Below are positions 41,818 to 53,800 of a stretch of DNA of 64,000 nucleotides, in pieces. The notes beneath the pieces were generated by a model, which saw only the letters and a program-made list of their open reading frames with translations, was not told the DNA's origin and searched no databases. The stretch is from Mesostigma viride (Eukaryota > Streptophyta > Mesostigmatophyceae > Mesostigmatales > Mesostigmataceae): contig RPFO01000276.1 of the NCBI GenBank assembly GCA_009746045.1, positions 1,312,275 to 1,376,274 of the forward strand, written 5' to 3'. Each line of letters opens with the position of its first letter. Position 1 is the stretch's first letter. The translations under genes and the position numbers were made by a program.

Positions 41818-44223
41818 TTTACTTGAATGTATCTCTTGACGAACTTGAGTTACACCACGATATTACGACATTTCCTGACTACGGGTCCTGTAAGACCCCG
41901 CGAACACTATACTCGAGACCATCACGCCTACTAGCCATTTTCTTTGAAGTCCTCGCGGAAAAAATGTTAATGCTACATTGACATCCAATCGCCAATTATG
42001 ATCGACGTAAGTCGCCTAGCATTCCACGGCTATGCGGGATATGGTTTATGGAAACGTGCACCTTGGTTCTGTGCTCCCCCCCCACCCATGGCCCGTTTTC
42101 ATCGTGCTTGAGCACGAGCTAAAATTGTCGGGCTCGACGAGGGAGTGGTACCGTAGCGGACAATATGCGGGGGGTGGCGCGGCGCCATTGCTTCTACAGT
42201 ACTATATTCTGGCAAAACGCGCCGCGACGTCACGTAGTATCGTAGTAACTGCATGCCATGCCACGCGTCAGCTTGCGGCTGTGGAAAATCAGGAATCTCC
42301 CGGAACTCTGAAGAGTCTCGCTTATCCTTTAGATGTAAAAAACAACTCTTGCTTGGAGTTCTTATTATTATATATTACAGTACTGTAGCGCTGGTCGATA
42401 CGTGGTACCTCTTAACCTAACGAGATTCCCATTGGTTAATTAAAAAATACCCATTTACGCATGATTTACGCGGAAAATTACAGTAGCGCGGCACGTCCGC
42501 GCCAGTCCGCCAGAATGCCAAAACAACAACTAAAAAAATCATGAATAATAAATTAATAATTAACAATAAATAATCATGAACATGAAAGTTAAAATTGTTC
42601 AGAGGCGCTGGATAGATAAATTATGGCTGTTCTATGGTAAAACCTACCGTCGACGGCGTACAGAGGCGCAGAGGACTGGAGGGGTGACCTGACGGACATG
42701 AATGTTAGCTTGTTTTATGTGAAGCCCAAAACACATTTGCGCCGTGGCAGAAGTTGATCACGTAACACCTGGACGAGGCACTAGTGTCTTGGATGGGTAT
42801 TCAGCCAGGATAATCATGCCAATTTCTCTCCAGTTCTTTATATACCGATGCCAACGACGGATAATTCTTCACGCGCTAGGGTACCTCGAAATCAGCACTC
42901 TCTAGCCGAAGCCGACAATGCTTGAGACGTTACCTTTCTCGTGCTTGCCGTCGCTGAGATTTGTGCCGTCAGAAACAGAACAAGTATCCGGCTAGATGTC
43001 AGCGCATCGTTTACTTTGCACATTTGAATTTCAATTGCTGTGCTTTCCGACGGGTTCTTTTCTCGACAGCAACGTTGTCCCTATTGCTCCTAGGCCGGGG
43101 GCACAAGATCTGGACACCACAACATCTTCAACCTGCCGGAGTGAAGTGCCGAATAAGGTTTTGGTACATGCTCATTATGTTGTCACAATGCGAGGATTAC
43201 TGCCTTTGTCTCTGTCAACGCGCAGCTGCAGGATGCTATGTCCACCCTACCTTCCGCGGTGGCGCTCCCAGCTTCATCGTTGGAACTCGTGCTCTTATAA
43301 AACATCGCCAGGCCTGTACTGACCGCATCATCTTCTGCGTGTACGCCAACCTGTTTCTGTCCCGCAAGGGTGCTTCAGTCCAGGATGCTCCCGCCCAGTT
43401 GGGGACGGAATGGCACACTGACAGCTTCCGCAGTGCACGGGGTTTATGCAGAATCTTTGGTAATTGCATGTCCCCTGCGGACGAGCAAGTAACGTGTGCG
43501 TCGATCATAGCTAGAGCTAACGGTTCCGCTAATAACCAGGTTTCCTAGTGTACCCCGGTACGCAATCCCTAGCATGTCTGATACGAGGTAGGCTAAATGA
43601 TCAAGTACCCAGGATAAAGTTACCTTGTCTGAAGTCATGAATGTTGTCGAACATTGAGAGAGTTATTAACATGCGATCTATGATTTAAAAGAATTAACAA
43701 ATACAATACAAATATTGATATTCCACACACACGACATTTGTGGCGATCTAATCTGCGACAGATGCTGCAATCACGGCCAGCATTGCAATAGTTCGTGCCA
43801 CGTAGTTTCGATCTAGGTAACAGGCTTTCGGACGTATGCATGTCTGGCCACAGCCCAAGAGGAAGCAATCACATATGAAAAATAGACTGCAGGCACATGT
43901 ATAGCGATTTGATTGGGCCGATGACTTCTTGCTTAGACAGATAACAACACAATCATGTGGAGATGATTCATGCATGCATCCACACCTTCGATTACACATA
44001 CAAGGCGTATGCACTACTGTTTCATAATTACATTCCTCGTGCAAGAAAAAACTTCATGCAAATGCCAACTTAACGTGCAGCCGTGTGGTGGTGCACACAT
44101 CTAAGACTCAAGTGCCGGCTGCAGCCAGCTCATAGCTTCACATTCTTCTTCCCTGGCATGTCAAGCAATCAATGTCTTGCCTTCAAAGGTGTGACAACAC
44201 CATGCACACGACATGTATAAGCA
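41818..44223. other. Intergenic region upstream of CFAP91
   Basis: The left end should hold the CFAP91 promoter (minus strand). A 195-codon plus-strand frame at 42961-43548 has no recognised motif and is not called. The right end is the 3' flank of the F-box gene. Confidence 0.45.
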
Positions 44224-47200
44224 TCATGTGCTTTCCTCCACGGTGTTGTTGAGGATAGAAGCCACCGCAGGCCGCACGGCGTTAGCAGGCGATACCCACG
44301 TGGTGGCGTCCCCAAGCCCCTCCTGCAGATACGTGTTGGTCCCGCAGCTGTCCACTACGGAGATGCTGGCCCCCCGCACCGCCATGAAGCGGCCCATGAC
44401 GCGGCAGCGCTGCAGCTGCACCGATGCGCCAAGCATGCTGGTCATCCCGCCACCTGTCCCACGAATCACGCTGTCCTTGAGCAGCATCAGCGTGTCCTCG
44501 CCGTACGCAAGAATACTGCAGGGTGGGAGCGAGAGCGCGGAAGAAGGCAAGGTTTCACGAGACAAGTTGCATCTCTTGGTTAGTGAAGGTAGGAAGGAGA
44601 AACGTCTAGTTGGTCCCAAGCTCCAGCTTCCATTCGTGGTTCCTTTGCCCACTCTAAAGCAAGAGGTGGCTATGTGGCTATTTTCTCCTGGCTGCATGTC
44701 TTATTCACCCCACCAAGGTACATGATCACTTATTCACCCCACCATGGTACATCAAAGAGACAACATACATAATATCACTTAATATGGTACATGATCACTT
44801 CAAACTAGCATTCATGAAGCCATTCATTCAATTCCAGGTTCCAACCAGCGTGGCATGCCAGCCTCCACCCACCCATCATTCTGGCTGTCGTCGATGCGGC
44901 TGTCCGTTATGCTGACGCACGCGCCGGAGTACGCGTTGATGCCGTACTGGCACCCGCGCACGACGCAGCCATCGATGGTCATGGAGCTGTGCCGGCCGAA
45001 AGCATACAACCCATCCGACGAACAATCAGCGACCACACAGTGGGACACCCGCAGCCGCGCGCCGTAGTTGACCGACACTGCCGAGTCGCAGCGCGCAAAC
45101 AAACACTGGGTGAGGCAGGCCTCCACGTCCTTCCCATCGATCTCCAACCCCTTGATGACGCAGCCCGTGATGCGGCAGCGCTCCAGTGTGACGCGCGCCT
45201 CAGTCGCCGTGGCGAAGCGGGAGCGAACACCGGTACAGAAGCCCGACAGGTGGCAGCCCACCGCGTGGATGGTGGCGTAGGGAAGCAGGGTCATGCCAGA
45301 GCAGAGCACGACGCCGCTGCTGTCATCTGCCACCTGCCAGGGATTAAGGGTTTTGGTGGAAGCCAAACGTTTTGGAAGCAGCAGCAGCATGCGTGCGCAT
45401 GCCATGGGCGATCAAAATATGGTTCGTTAAGACTGTTAACACCTGGTTGAGATAGCTGGCTATTGAAGCCTTGCAATCAGGTACTCGAATGTATGGCAAG
45501 TGCAGGAAGGGCAGCAGGCAATAAATGTGGCGACCACAACTCAGGCAGTCCATTCCATGCATTATGCTCGGAGCCAGGTTTGACGCAGAGGTGGTCACGG
45601 CATCCCTGTACCCATCAGGCCATCCCTGCACGCCAAGAAAGCGATGGGTGGCACAAAGTTGCGTGGCTGCATGCGCTAGCAATATGGGGGCATGGCACCC
45701 ACATGTGTCCACCCAGAGCCCGCGTGTCAGCGGGGCACCACGCACACGACCCTAATTTGAAACATCTACTTCAAGTTGGAAAACAAGAGCTTAGGCGAAG
45801 TCTTACAACAATGTCGAGCCTACCTTCCACGAGGCTGACCCCACCCTACCGGGTCCACTTGCTAATTGCTTGGGCGTAGGGACACTCCTCGCCCATGAAT
45901 CGACCAAGACGTGCCACCCAACCCAACCATGTGGTATGCAACTGACCCTCAACCGCGATGCGAAGAGCACCAGCTTGGAGAACGTGCCAACTTGGATGGC
46001 CGCATTGGATTGGGGGCCGCACTCGACATCGACGCCATCCACCACCAGCCGCCGGCCCGCGTCCACCAGCACACTCACGCTGCCCTTGCCGCCGCAGCGC
46101 AGCACCAGGTTGACCAGCCGAGAGGGCTCCGGGTCGATGCTGCCAGGGTGGCGCAGCAGCCGCTGACGTGACGGCTGCCCGGCTGACCTGGTCGCGCGCG
46201 GCTGGGTGACTGGCCCCTCGCTCATGAGGGTGATCATTGCGTTGCTGTGGGCACGGGGGCTAAATGCCCCCCCCGCGTCGCGCCAGTGGCCCACCTCCTC
46301 CTCACGCAGTAAGCGACGGTGGTGGACGTTGATGGCGGCGGGCGCAAAAGGGAAGTGGTATGCAGCGGCGGCGCCACTGCGGTCACTGTAGCTGACAGAG
46401 TGCGGGCCACCGGGCCCATATGTGTCAGTGATCACCACTTGCCCCTGCAGGAAGACAACCACGCATGCACAGGTGTCCGGGGTGCCGTAATGAGCGAGAG
46501 ATCCCGTCCAAAGATGCCAGAATCAGACAACATCGATGCCACCCAACGCTTTCATCCGCCACCTGGTAACACATGGACCCCCCTCCGCCATGCCTTTGGT
46601 CCCGCCCTTGATGGGCAGCTTGATGTGCCTGTAGACATTGGCAAACCTTCAGGTTGCCTGTAGACATGGACACACTTTCAAGTTGTCTAGACATGGACAC
46701 AATTCATTGATAGACACGATCCCTCGTTGGCCAGGGTCTCCCCTCTCCAACGTTGCCAGACAGGGAAATGTGAGAGAGAAAAGCGCCGGGGGGCTACACT
46801 GGGTCCTGCCGTTGTTATGCACGAGGACATCCTCTACAGTCCAACTGCAGCAGGCCAGGGTCACAACTACCACACCCAGATTCTGCATCGAACCAAGCAA
46901 TGGCAAAAAGCATGCTAGTACGGATACAGCCCACTGTCGATGCAAGTCATCGCTAAGTTTTAGTTTATTGTGTGTAAAAGTAGCTCCTGCTGGGCATGGG
47001 ACATCCCATTAACGGCCGGCCCCGCTCTAGTGAGTATCAGCAAGAGCCGTGAGCACACTATAGCAGCCACACAACGGTGCGACTACGCCACGAACACGAC
47101 ACTAGTGACACCCAAGGAGAGATTCATCTACCCGCCCTCCCAAGCCCTGCCAAACCACCACTGCAGCAACTTGCTGGGTGCAGATGCTGGGTACAGATGC

Positions 47201-48758
47201 TGGCACAAAGCATGACCACAGGCTTACGAAGCCGCGGCCGGTTTTATAGGGAAGAACACATGTGGTCTCGCTCCCAAAGGCTGCCTGCATGTTACCCACA
47301 ACACCGCAGACGTTATCCATGACCTCTGATTTCTATATGTTGTATGATACCGTACCAGGGGCGCGTCTCCCCTCAGCTCCACCCCCACCGGCAGCCGCAG
47401 CACCCGGGTCTCCAGATACAGCCCCGGCTGCAATGCAAAAAATGTCCAGTGCAGTGGGGCAGCCAGCGGATCCATGCCATAGTGCTCACATGAGCACGAG
47501 CGCATTCGTCGCACAAGATTTTCCACACAAACTTCTGATGGGGCGCATGTGCCTCACATCATGCACGCGCATTCGCAGAGAATACGATCCACACAACATG
47601 TCTATATAAAGACTCCCACGACCCTAAAAGCCCCTGCACCACACGGGCGTTGCATCGATGCCGCAGCATGTCTAACACCCAAAACACGTTCAAACGCCGT
47701 TGCCTGCAGTAATGCAGTGCACCAAGGTCTCAGCTCCCCCGCAAGGTCGGAGGATCACAAGGCAGCAGCTGTCTGCACACACGAGAGCGTGGGGGGGAGG
47801 GCAAGGGGGGGGTGCAGAGGGAGGAAGGAGGAAAAGCACCCCCTTCGTCCCAACTCCACACCCACATGAGCCATCCAACACCGGCGCATCCATCATGCAT
47901 CCAACATGTGCTCTGAGCAAGAACGGACCCAAACCGCCAGCGTCCACCACGTCACCAAAACCATCAAACATATCAGCATCGCAAACCATGTATGACACAT
48001 GGATCACATGAATCGTAACACATGAGCACGTCCATCTAACGCCAGTATGGCCACCAGCCACCAGCAAGACCACCTGGCGCCAGCATGGCCACCAGCCACC
48101 AGCAAGACCACCTACCGCCAGCATGGCCCCATACATCTAGCAAGGCCACCTACCGCCAGAAAGACCACCTACCGCCAGCAAGACCACGTCACCAGACCGC
48201 GCGTCCGCCAGCGCGTCGTTGATGCTACGATACACGTCCCTGGGGGTCTCTGACATCCTGTCAGGCAGGCGCCCGTCCTGGCCCTCGGCCTGGGCGCTGG
48301 GACAAACATGCCCCAGGGGGAACACCCTGAGGTATCGGCCACCGGCAGGCGTGGTGGACGTGGCAGGGGACGTGCCAGGGGTGCTTGCCCCTGAAGGCTC
48401 CCCACCGCAGCCAGGGGATGCAGATGCGCTGCCCTCCGTAACACTGCTGGTGGCGCCATTCCCAATCGTGGACGCACCCGTGGTGCATGACCCATGACTA
48501 GAGGAGCCGGTGGTGGGCGGGCCATTGCTTGAGTAGGATGCAAGGGTGGGGTTGCTAGGTGCTGGTGGCGCGCCCACGCTGCAGGCGACCACGGTGCGGC
48601 AGCTGCCAGAATAAGATACGCTGGGCAGCGCCCCGCACTCATAGCGGGCAAGGAATGCATCTCTCAGCCGTGACGGCGTCAGGACGGTCCTTGCGGGTGC
48701 ATCATGGGTGGCGTCGCCAGTGACACTTGGCACGGAGGATGCTGCTGATGATGATGAC

Positions 48759-48835
<77 letters not shown>

Positions 48836-50065
48836 GGAGGAGGAGGAGGAGGAGGAGGAGGAGGAGGAGGAGGAGGAGGAGGAGGAGGAGGAGGAGGAGG
48901 AGGAGGAGGAGGAGGAGGAGGAGGAGGAGGAGGAGGAGGAGGAGGAGGAGGAGGAGGAGGAGGAGGATGGTGAGGATGATGGTGATGCACCCTGGGAGGG
49001 GGGTTGAAGAGACAGGCGACTAGCGGCTGCCAGCGCGGCACCATAGCGGTAGTGCAGCGGCAGGGAGGCGCGAGGCTGTGTATCTAGCATGGGGTTGGAG
49101 TGGAGGTCAGATGGTGCGACCGCATCAAATGCTGATGTGGATGATGATGATGATAAGGAGGAGGAGGAGGAGGAGGAGGAGGAGGAGGAGGAGGAGGAGG
49201 AGGAGGAGGAGGAGGAGGAGGAGGAGGAGGAGGAGGAGGAGGAGGAGGAGGAGGAGGAGGAGGAGGAGGAGGAGGAGGAGGAGGAGGAGGAGGAGGAGGA
49301 GGAGGAGAAAGGAGAGGAGATGCCTGAGGAGGGAGGGGTAGAGGGGGAGGAGCTCGTGACAGATGACAGCGCTGAAGATGACCGAAAGGATGACAAGCTG
49401 GTCCTGCCGATGTGCGTCGGCTGGGGGGGCAGCTGGTAGCGAGACGATGGGTGGGTGCCGGGTGGGGTGGGCGAGGGGTCATAGCTCAGCTCCTCCCTCA
49501 GTTCCTGCTCGGGGCCGCATGACTCACGACACAGGTGGGGGCCCAGCACAGCCTGCAGCATCTGTTTCCACAGGGGAGTGATGCACTCCCGGAAAAAGGG
49601 GACCGACTCCGCGACCACCAGGTCCGAGACGGGCAAGTGGAGGAGGATCTCCGCCACCAGGTCCAAGGGCAGGTCCTCCATGGCAACCGGTCGGCCCGCA
49701 TCACCGCTGCCGGATTGGGCACATGTTTGTTCATCCTGGACAGCGACGTCCTTCCCAACGGAATTTAGTGCCCCTGCCACCCCCCGCACGCTTTCGTCGT
49801 CACTTGACAACCCTCGAGGCTCTCCTTCTCGGACATGCGAGCCTGGAGTTTCGAGCGAGACGACCTTCACACCGCGCCGAACCTTTTTGCTGCGGGTCAT
49901 GCGTAGGGTTTCCTTCTGGTTTTGCCCAGCACGAATTAATATCACGCGGACGAAGGCAGAAGCGGTGAACCCGGCGACAGATACAATCATCCATGGCAAG
50001 AGCTGTCCGTGCCCAACAGCAGAATGCCGGCATTTGCCAGAAGCCCGGCCATTTGCAGGCTTCAT
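44224..50065 (-). CDS. F-box and beta-helix repeat protein (FBXO10/FBXO11 type)
   Basis: Five exons, in transcript order 50065-48173, 47427-47356, 46444-45947, 45333-44873 and 44515-44224 (minus strand), phase-consistent, about 1,071 residues. Residues about 129-175 form an F-box (MEDLPLDLVAEILLHLPVSD ... PLWKQML). Two poly-Ser tracts (about 50 and 75 Ser) follow. Exon 1 ends YRSINDALADARSGDVVLLA and exon 2 continues PGLYLETRVLRLPVGVELRG, the usual first coil of the right-handed beta-helix (CASH/NosD-type) domain. Exons 3-5 add many coils: VDGVDVECG, LERCRITGCVIKGLEI, LRVSHCVVADCSSDGLY, MTIDGCVVRGCQYGINAYSG, LMLLKDSVIRGTGGG. Such proteins are SCF E3 ligase substrate receptors (Skp1 binds the F-box, the helix binds the target). 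A hydrophobic stretch at 25-45 may be spurious if translation starts at the ATG at 49900 (residue 56). Confidence 0.78.
48040..48190 (-). repeat. Tandem repeat carrying copies of the exon 1 splice donor
   Basis: On the minus strand the exon 1 end and donor (CTTGCTGGCG|GTAGGT at 48173) is followed by further copies: one with the same CTGGCGGTAGGTGG near 48155, one near 48117, and diverged copies (TGCTGGTGGCTGGTGGCC) to about 48040. Three exact GGCG|GTAGGT donors lie within 60 bp. Confidence 0.85.
48746..48966 (-). repeat. Coding (GAT)n-(GAG)n microsatellite, poly-Ser tract 2
   Basis: About 29 GAT-type and 44 GAG-type units on the plus strand, read on the minus strand as TCA and TCC serine codons within exon 1 of the F-box gene. 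Confidence 0.93.
49136..49307 (-). repeat. Coding (GAG)n microsatellite, poly-Ser tract 1
   Basis: About 50 GAG units after a few GAT units (plus strand), encoding serine in the minus-strand F-box gene. The frame is kept through the tract. Confidence 0.93.
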
Positions 50066-50881
50066 TGCAGCAAGAAACCCGAAGCCGCGTCGGATATAAG
50101 CCGTTCACTTGAAAATGCTTCGTTGCATTGGTTCTAGTAGATATGGCTGTTTCCCCCACGAATGTTGCCGAAACCTTCGGACCAAACTTGCCGGCTAAAC
50201 TGGAAACCATGAAACGTAAGCTAAAACTTGAATACCACCGACAGCCTGGTCTAGTCCAATAGAATGATGAAACGACCCTCGTTGCCATTTACAGAACTAG
50301 TCCACAATAATTCCACGTCACATCCCCCGCATCGGTAATTTTCCAGTTGTCGAACTCCGCTCGTCTCGTCGTCCCATATTTTATTGCGAGCTTTCGTCTA
50401 TTCACGATCGGCCTGAACGTGACAGACGAGCACGAGCCCATAGAACGGCACGTGGCGTCCTGCCTGCGGAGTCCTGCCACTCCTTACCACCGAAAGCCTA
50501 ATCCTGTTGGCTGACAACTTCTGCAAGAATAAGAACTATGCTGTGACCTGTGAAGCTTAGCACCAATCGCATTTTACAGCTGCAATTCTTACCGTAGATT
50601 TTATCAAGCCACGTGTCATTTGCCACCGCGGCTCAGCGCAGATGAAAATGCCCGCAGGTCTCAACGAAATTACCGCGGTCATTTCATGACATTTCATCGC
50701 ACATTAAGGGAATTACACAATGTGGTCTCGCTCGCCGCCGTCTAAGTGACCTGGCTTAGCCACCGACATTAATTTTTTATTCGCAGGCCCTGCAACCAGC
50801 GTGTTTTTGTCCCATTTTCCCGGTCGCAAGTTTGGTCATTTGCGGGAGAATTGCGCACCGCACGTGTGCTGTAACACGAAG
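50066..50881. promoter_or_regulatory. Divergent intergenic region (bidirectional promoter candidate)
   Basis: About 816 bp lie between the start codons of the minus-strand F-box gene and the plus-strand NAD+ synthetase gene. It should contain both 5' UTRs and promoters. No clear TATA box or other element was identified. Confidence 0.5.
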
Positions 50882-53800
50882 ATGAGGCTTGCCACGTTAG
50901 CAACATGCAATTTAAACCAATGGGCCATGGATTTTGATGGAAATTTAAGGAGAATTCTCGAATCTATTCAAATCGCAAAGAGTAAGGGGGCAGTGTACCG
51001 TGTGGGTCCGGAGCTGGAGATTCCCGGCTATGGTTGCGAAGACCATTTCCACGAGAAGGATACTTGCGAGCACAGGCAAGTACTGCTGCATCGTGTCATA
51101 CCTGACAATGTGCGCTTCTGGATGGCTATATTATGCTATATAATATTTGAACGATTTTGCACGCCCTATATGATTAGTTGGATGCGTGCATGTCTAGAGC
51201 CAGCCACGCTATCTACCAGCGCGGTGCCTACTCAGTCCACGTAGTTGATAGGATAAAGAACGATTGTTTGCTTTCAAGGGAGACATTTTCACAACGCGGC
51301 GGCTACTCTCGCGAAGTACTGGAATCGGCTGAGTGTGATCTAGGGTGTTACCCTGCAAGTCGAACGATGTTTTTACATACTAGCTGTCTGATTCAGTGAA
51401 TGCACTCGATGCTGCTGTCCCCTCGCAAATGTGTCGTGGTTGGAGCTGGGGAGACCGGGCAGTCACGCAGTCCTTGTGCCTTAGGAACCCCACCACGCAT
51501 TGCCAGTGCTGTGGCCGGCGGATGGTATCAGGTTGTTACGGCGTGGTGAACACACGCGGGGGGAAACCGACGCACGCAAGGGTGCCACCTCTATTGTGTC
51601 AGTAATAGCCATCTGGCCTTAGAACTAAACCATGTAACGGAGGGGTTGCAATCACCTAGCCCTATAACCACCCCTCTCTGGCTCACCCTCTCCTGCTCGG
51701 CCGCATGTCATGCCCCACCCATGCTTGTCCCTCATTCTGTGTCCCACCGGGTCATTTCACCGCTCGCCTGCCCGCCCACTCTCCCGCCGGTCGCCCGCCG
51801 GCCTGACAGCTTCCTGCCTGCCTGCTCATCCCCCTGCCTGCTCCCATACCTATGCCCATGGCCACGTGCCTGCCCATGTGCCTGCTCCGTGCGCGGCCCA
51901 CTGCCACGTGGCGCGCCCCGCAGCGTCGAGTGCCTTGCAGAGATCCTGCGCGGCGACGCCAGCGTGGGCATCGTGGTGGACGTGGGCGCCCCGCTGGAGC
52001 ACAAGGGGTGCCGCTACAACTGCCGCGTGCTGCTGCTGGACCGCCGCGTGCTGCTGGTGCGGCCCAAGATGTGGATGGCCAACGACGGCAACTACCGCGA
52101 GCTGCGATGGTGAGGCCGTGGGGCACTGGGGGCATGGGGAGGTGGGGCTGTCGGGGCATGGGGCCGTTGGGGCATGGGGCCGTGGGGGCATGGAGCCGTG
52201 GGGGCATGGGGCTGTTGGGCAGTAGGAGCAATGGGCTGTTGGGCCGAGGGGGCATGGGGCCGTGCGGCACTGGGGTGCTGCAGAAGGGGGCAGCAGGGGG
52301 GAGCACCTGGGGCGGGGGGCAGGGTGTGTGGTCTGCTGAGCATGGCGCTGGGTCGCCACACACGTGGAATAGTACTTGGAGACGGGGATGGGCTCACCCA
52401 TCCACCTCACGCCTTGGCTCGCCTGTTGTGAGACATTGGACATTTTGTAATTGGCGTGTGCACTGCACTCTCCTGATCTGTGTCTGCCCCCCCACCGGCA
52501 GGTTCTCTACCTGGAAGCACCGCAACCAGGTGGAAGACTTCCTGCTGCCACCGCTGCTACAAGACGTCACAGGCCAGAGGACTGTCCCTTTTGGTGACGC
52601 ATCGCTCCGCTTCCTTGACACGTATGGTACCCTGATGGCACCCAGCACGCTGCCCTGTGTGGCCATTGCCCTGGGGCGCCATTGCTCTGTGCGGGCTATT
52701 GCCCTGCGTGGCTATTGCCCTGTGTGGACATTGCCCTGTGTGGAGATTGCCCTGTGTGGCTATTGCCCTGTGTGGCTATTGCTCTAAGTGGCTATGCAGG
52801 TGTGGCTACTGCCCTGTGTGGTGATTTGCCTGTGTGGCTATTGCCCTAAGTGGATATGCAGGTGTGGCTTTTGCCCTGTGGCTATTGCCCTGTGTGGGCT
52901 GTTGCCCTGTGTGGCTGTTTCCCTAAGTGGCTATGCAGGTGTGGCGCCTTGCCCTGTGTGGCTGTCCTGTAGACGCCTCCTGGACACGCATACCCCGCTG
53001 GTTCTTGTTTGCATCCGGCGCAGTGGGCGGTGTGGCTACTGTGGGGGCGGGGTGGCCAGGGGGTATGTGGAGTCTGTCGGGGAAGTTGTTTGCGCATGCA
53101 TGCATGAGATAGATGTGCGGTTGGCGTAGGGTGCATGCCCGCTGTTTTTTCATCGTGCTGCGCCCATATAGAGCACGGCGCACTCGCCCACGATAGTCTT
53201 TGCAGATAGCGCACCCATACCGCGCGTTTTGGGTTACCGTGTGTGCCTGTAGTGCCGCATGTAGGGCGCATCGGCCATATTGCAGGTAGGGCGCCTGGTG
53301 CTGGACACACCCGGGATGCCATGCAGGCACAACACGACAGTGCTGCACGTCGCTGTGTGTGTGCTTCCTGGTATACTTCCAAAACAGCTCGGCGGGTAGG
53401 TTTTGCCATGTGGCCGCGGAATAAGCAGGGCCATGTGGCTGCGAGTGACAGGGAATCCCATAAGACGTTCAACAGGGGCATCCCATAAAACGTTCAGCGG
53501 GGCATCCCATAAAACATTCAACTGGGGCATCCCATAAAACATTCGACAGGGGCATCCCATAATACGTTCCAACAGGGCATCCCATAAAAAGTTCAACTGG
53601 GCATCTCATGCGGCATCCAGCAGGGCATCCCTTCTGGCACTCAACAGGGCATCCGTTTGCAACCGAGGTCAGGCCATCTAGGGCTGGGCCCATGGTTTGT
53701 CACGCCCTGAGCTTGTCCTCGATGCACCCAGCAGATGACGCACGGGTCCCAGCACATGCGGTGGCATACACACGGCAGCCACGGGACCATGGACCGTGAA

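Noticed and set aside
42961-43548. 195-codon plus-strand frame
   Set aside because: No recognisable domain and mixed, Cys-rich composition without family resemblance; could be chance.
48679-49482. Poly-Asp/Glu, poly-Arg and poly-Pro/His frames on both strands
   Set aside because: Alternative frames of the GAT/GAG microsatellites; the real frame is the minus-strand F-box gene, where they read as serine.
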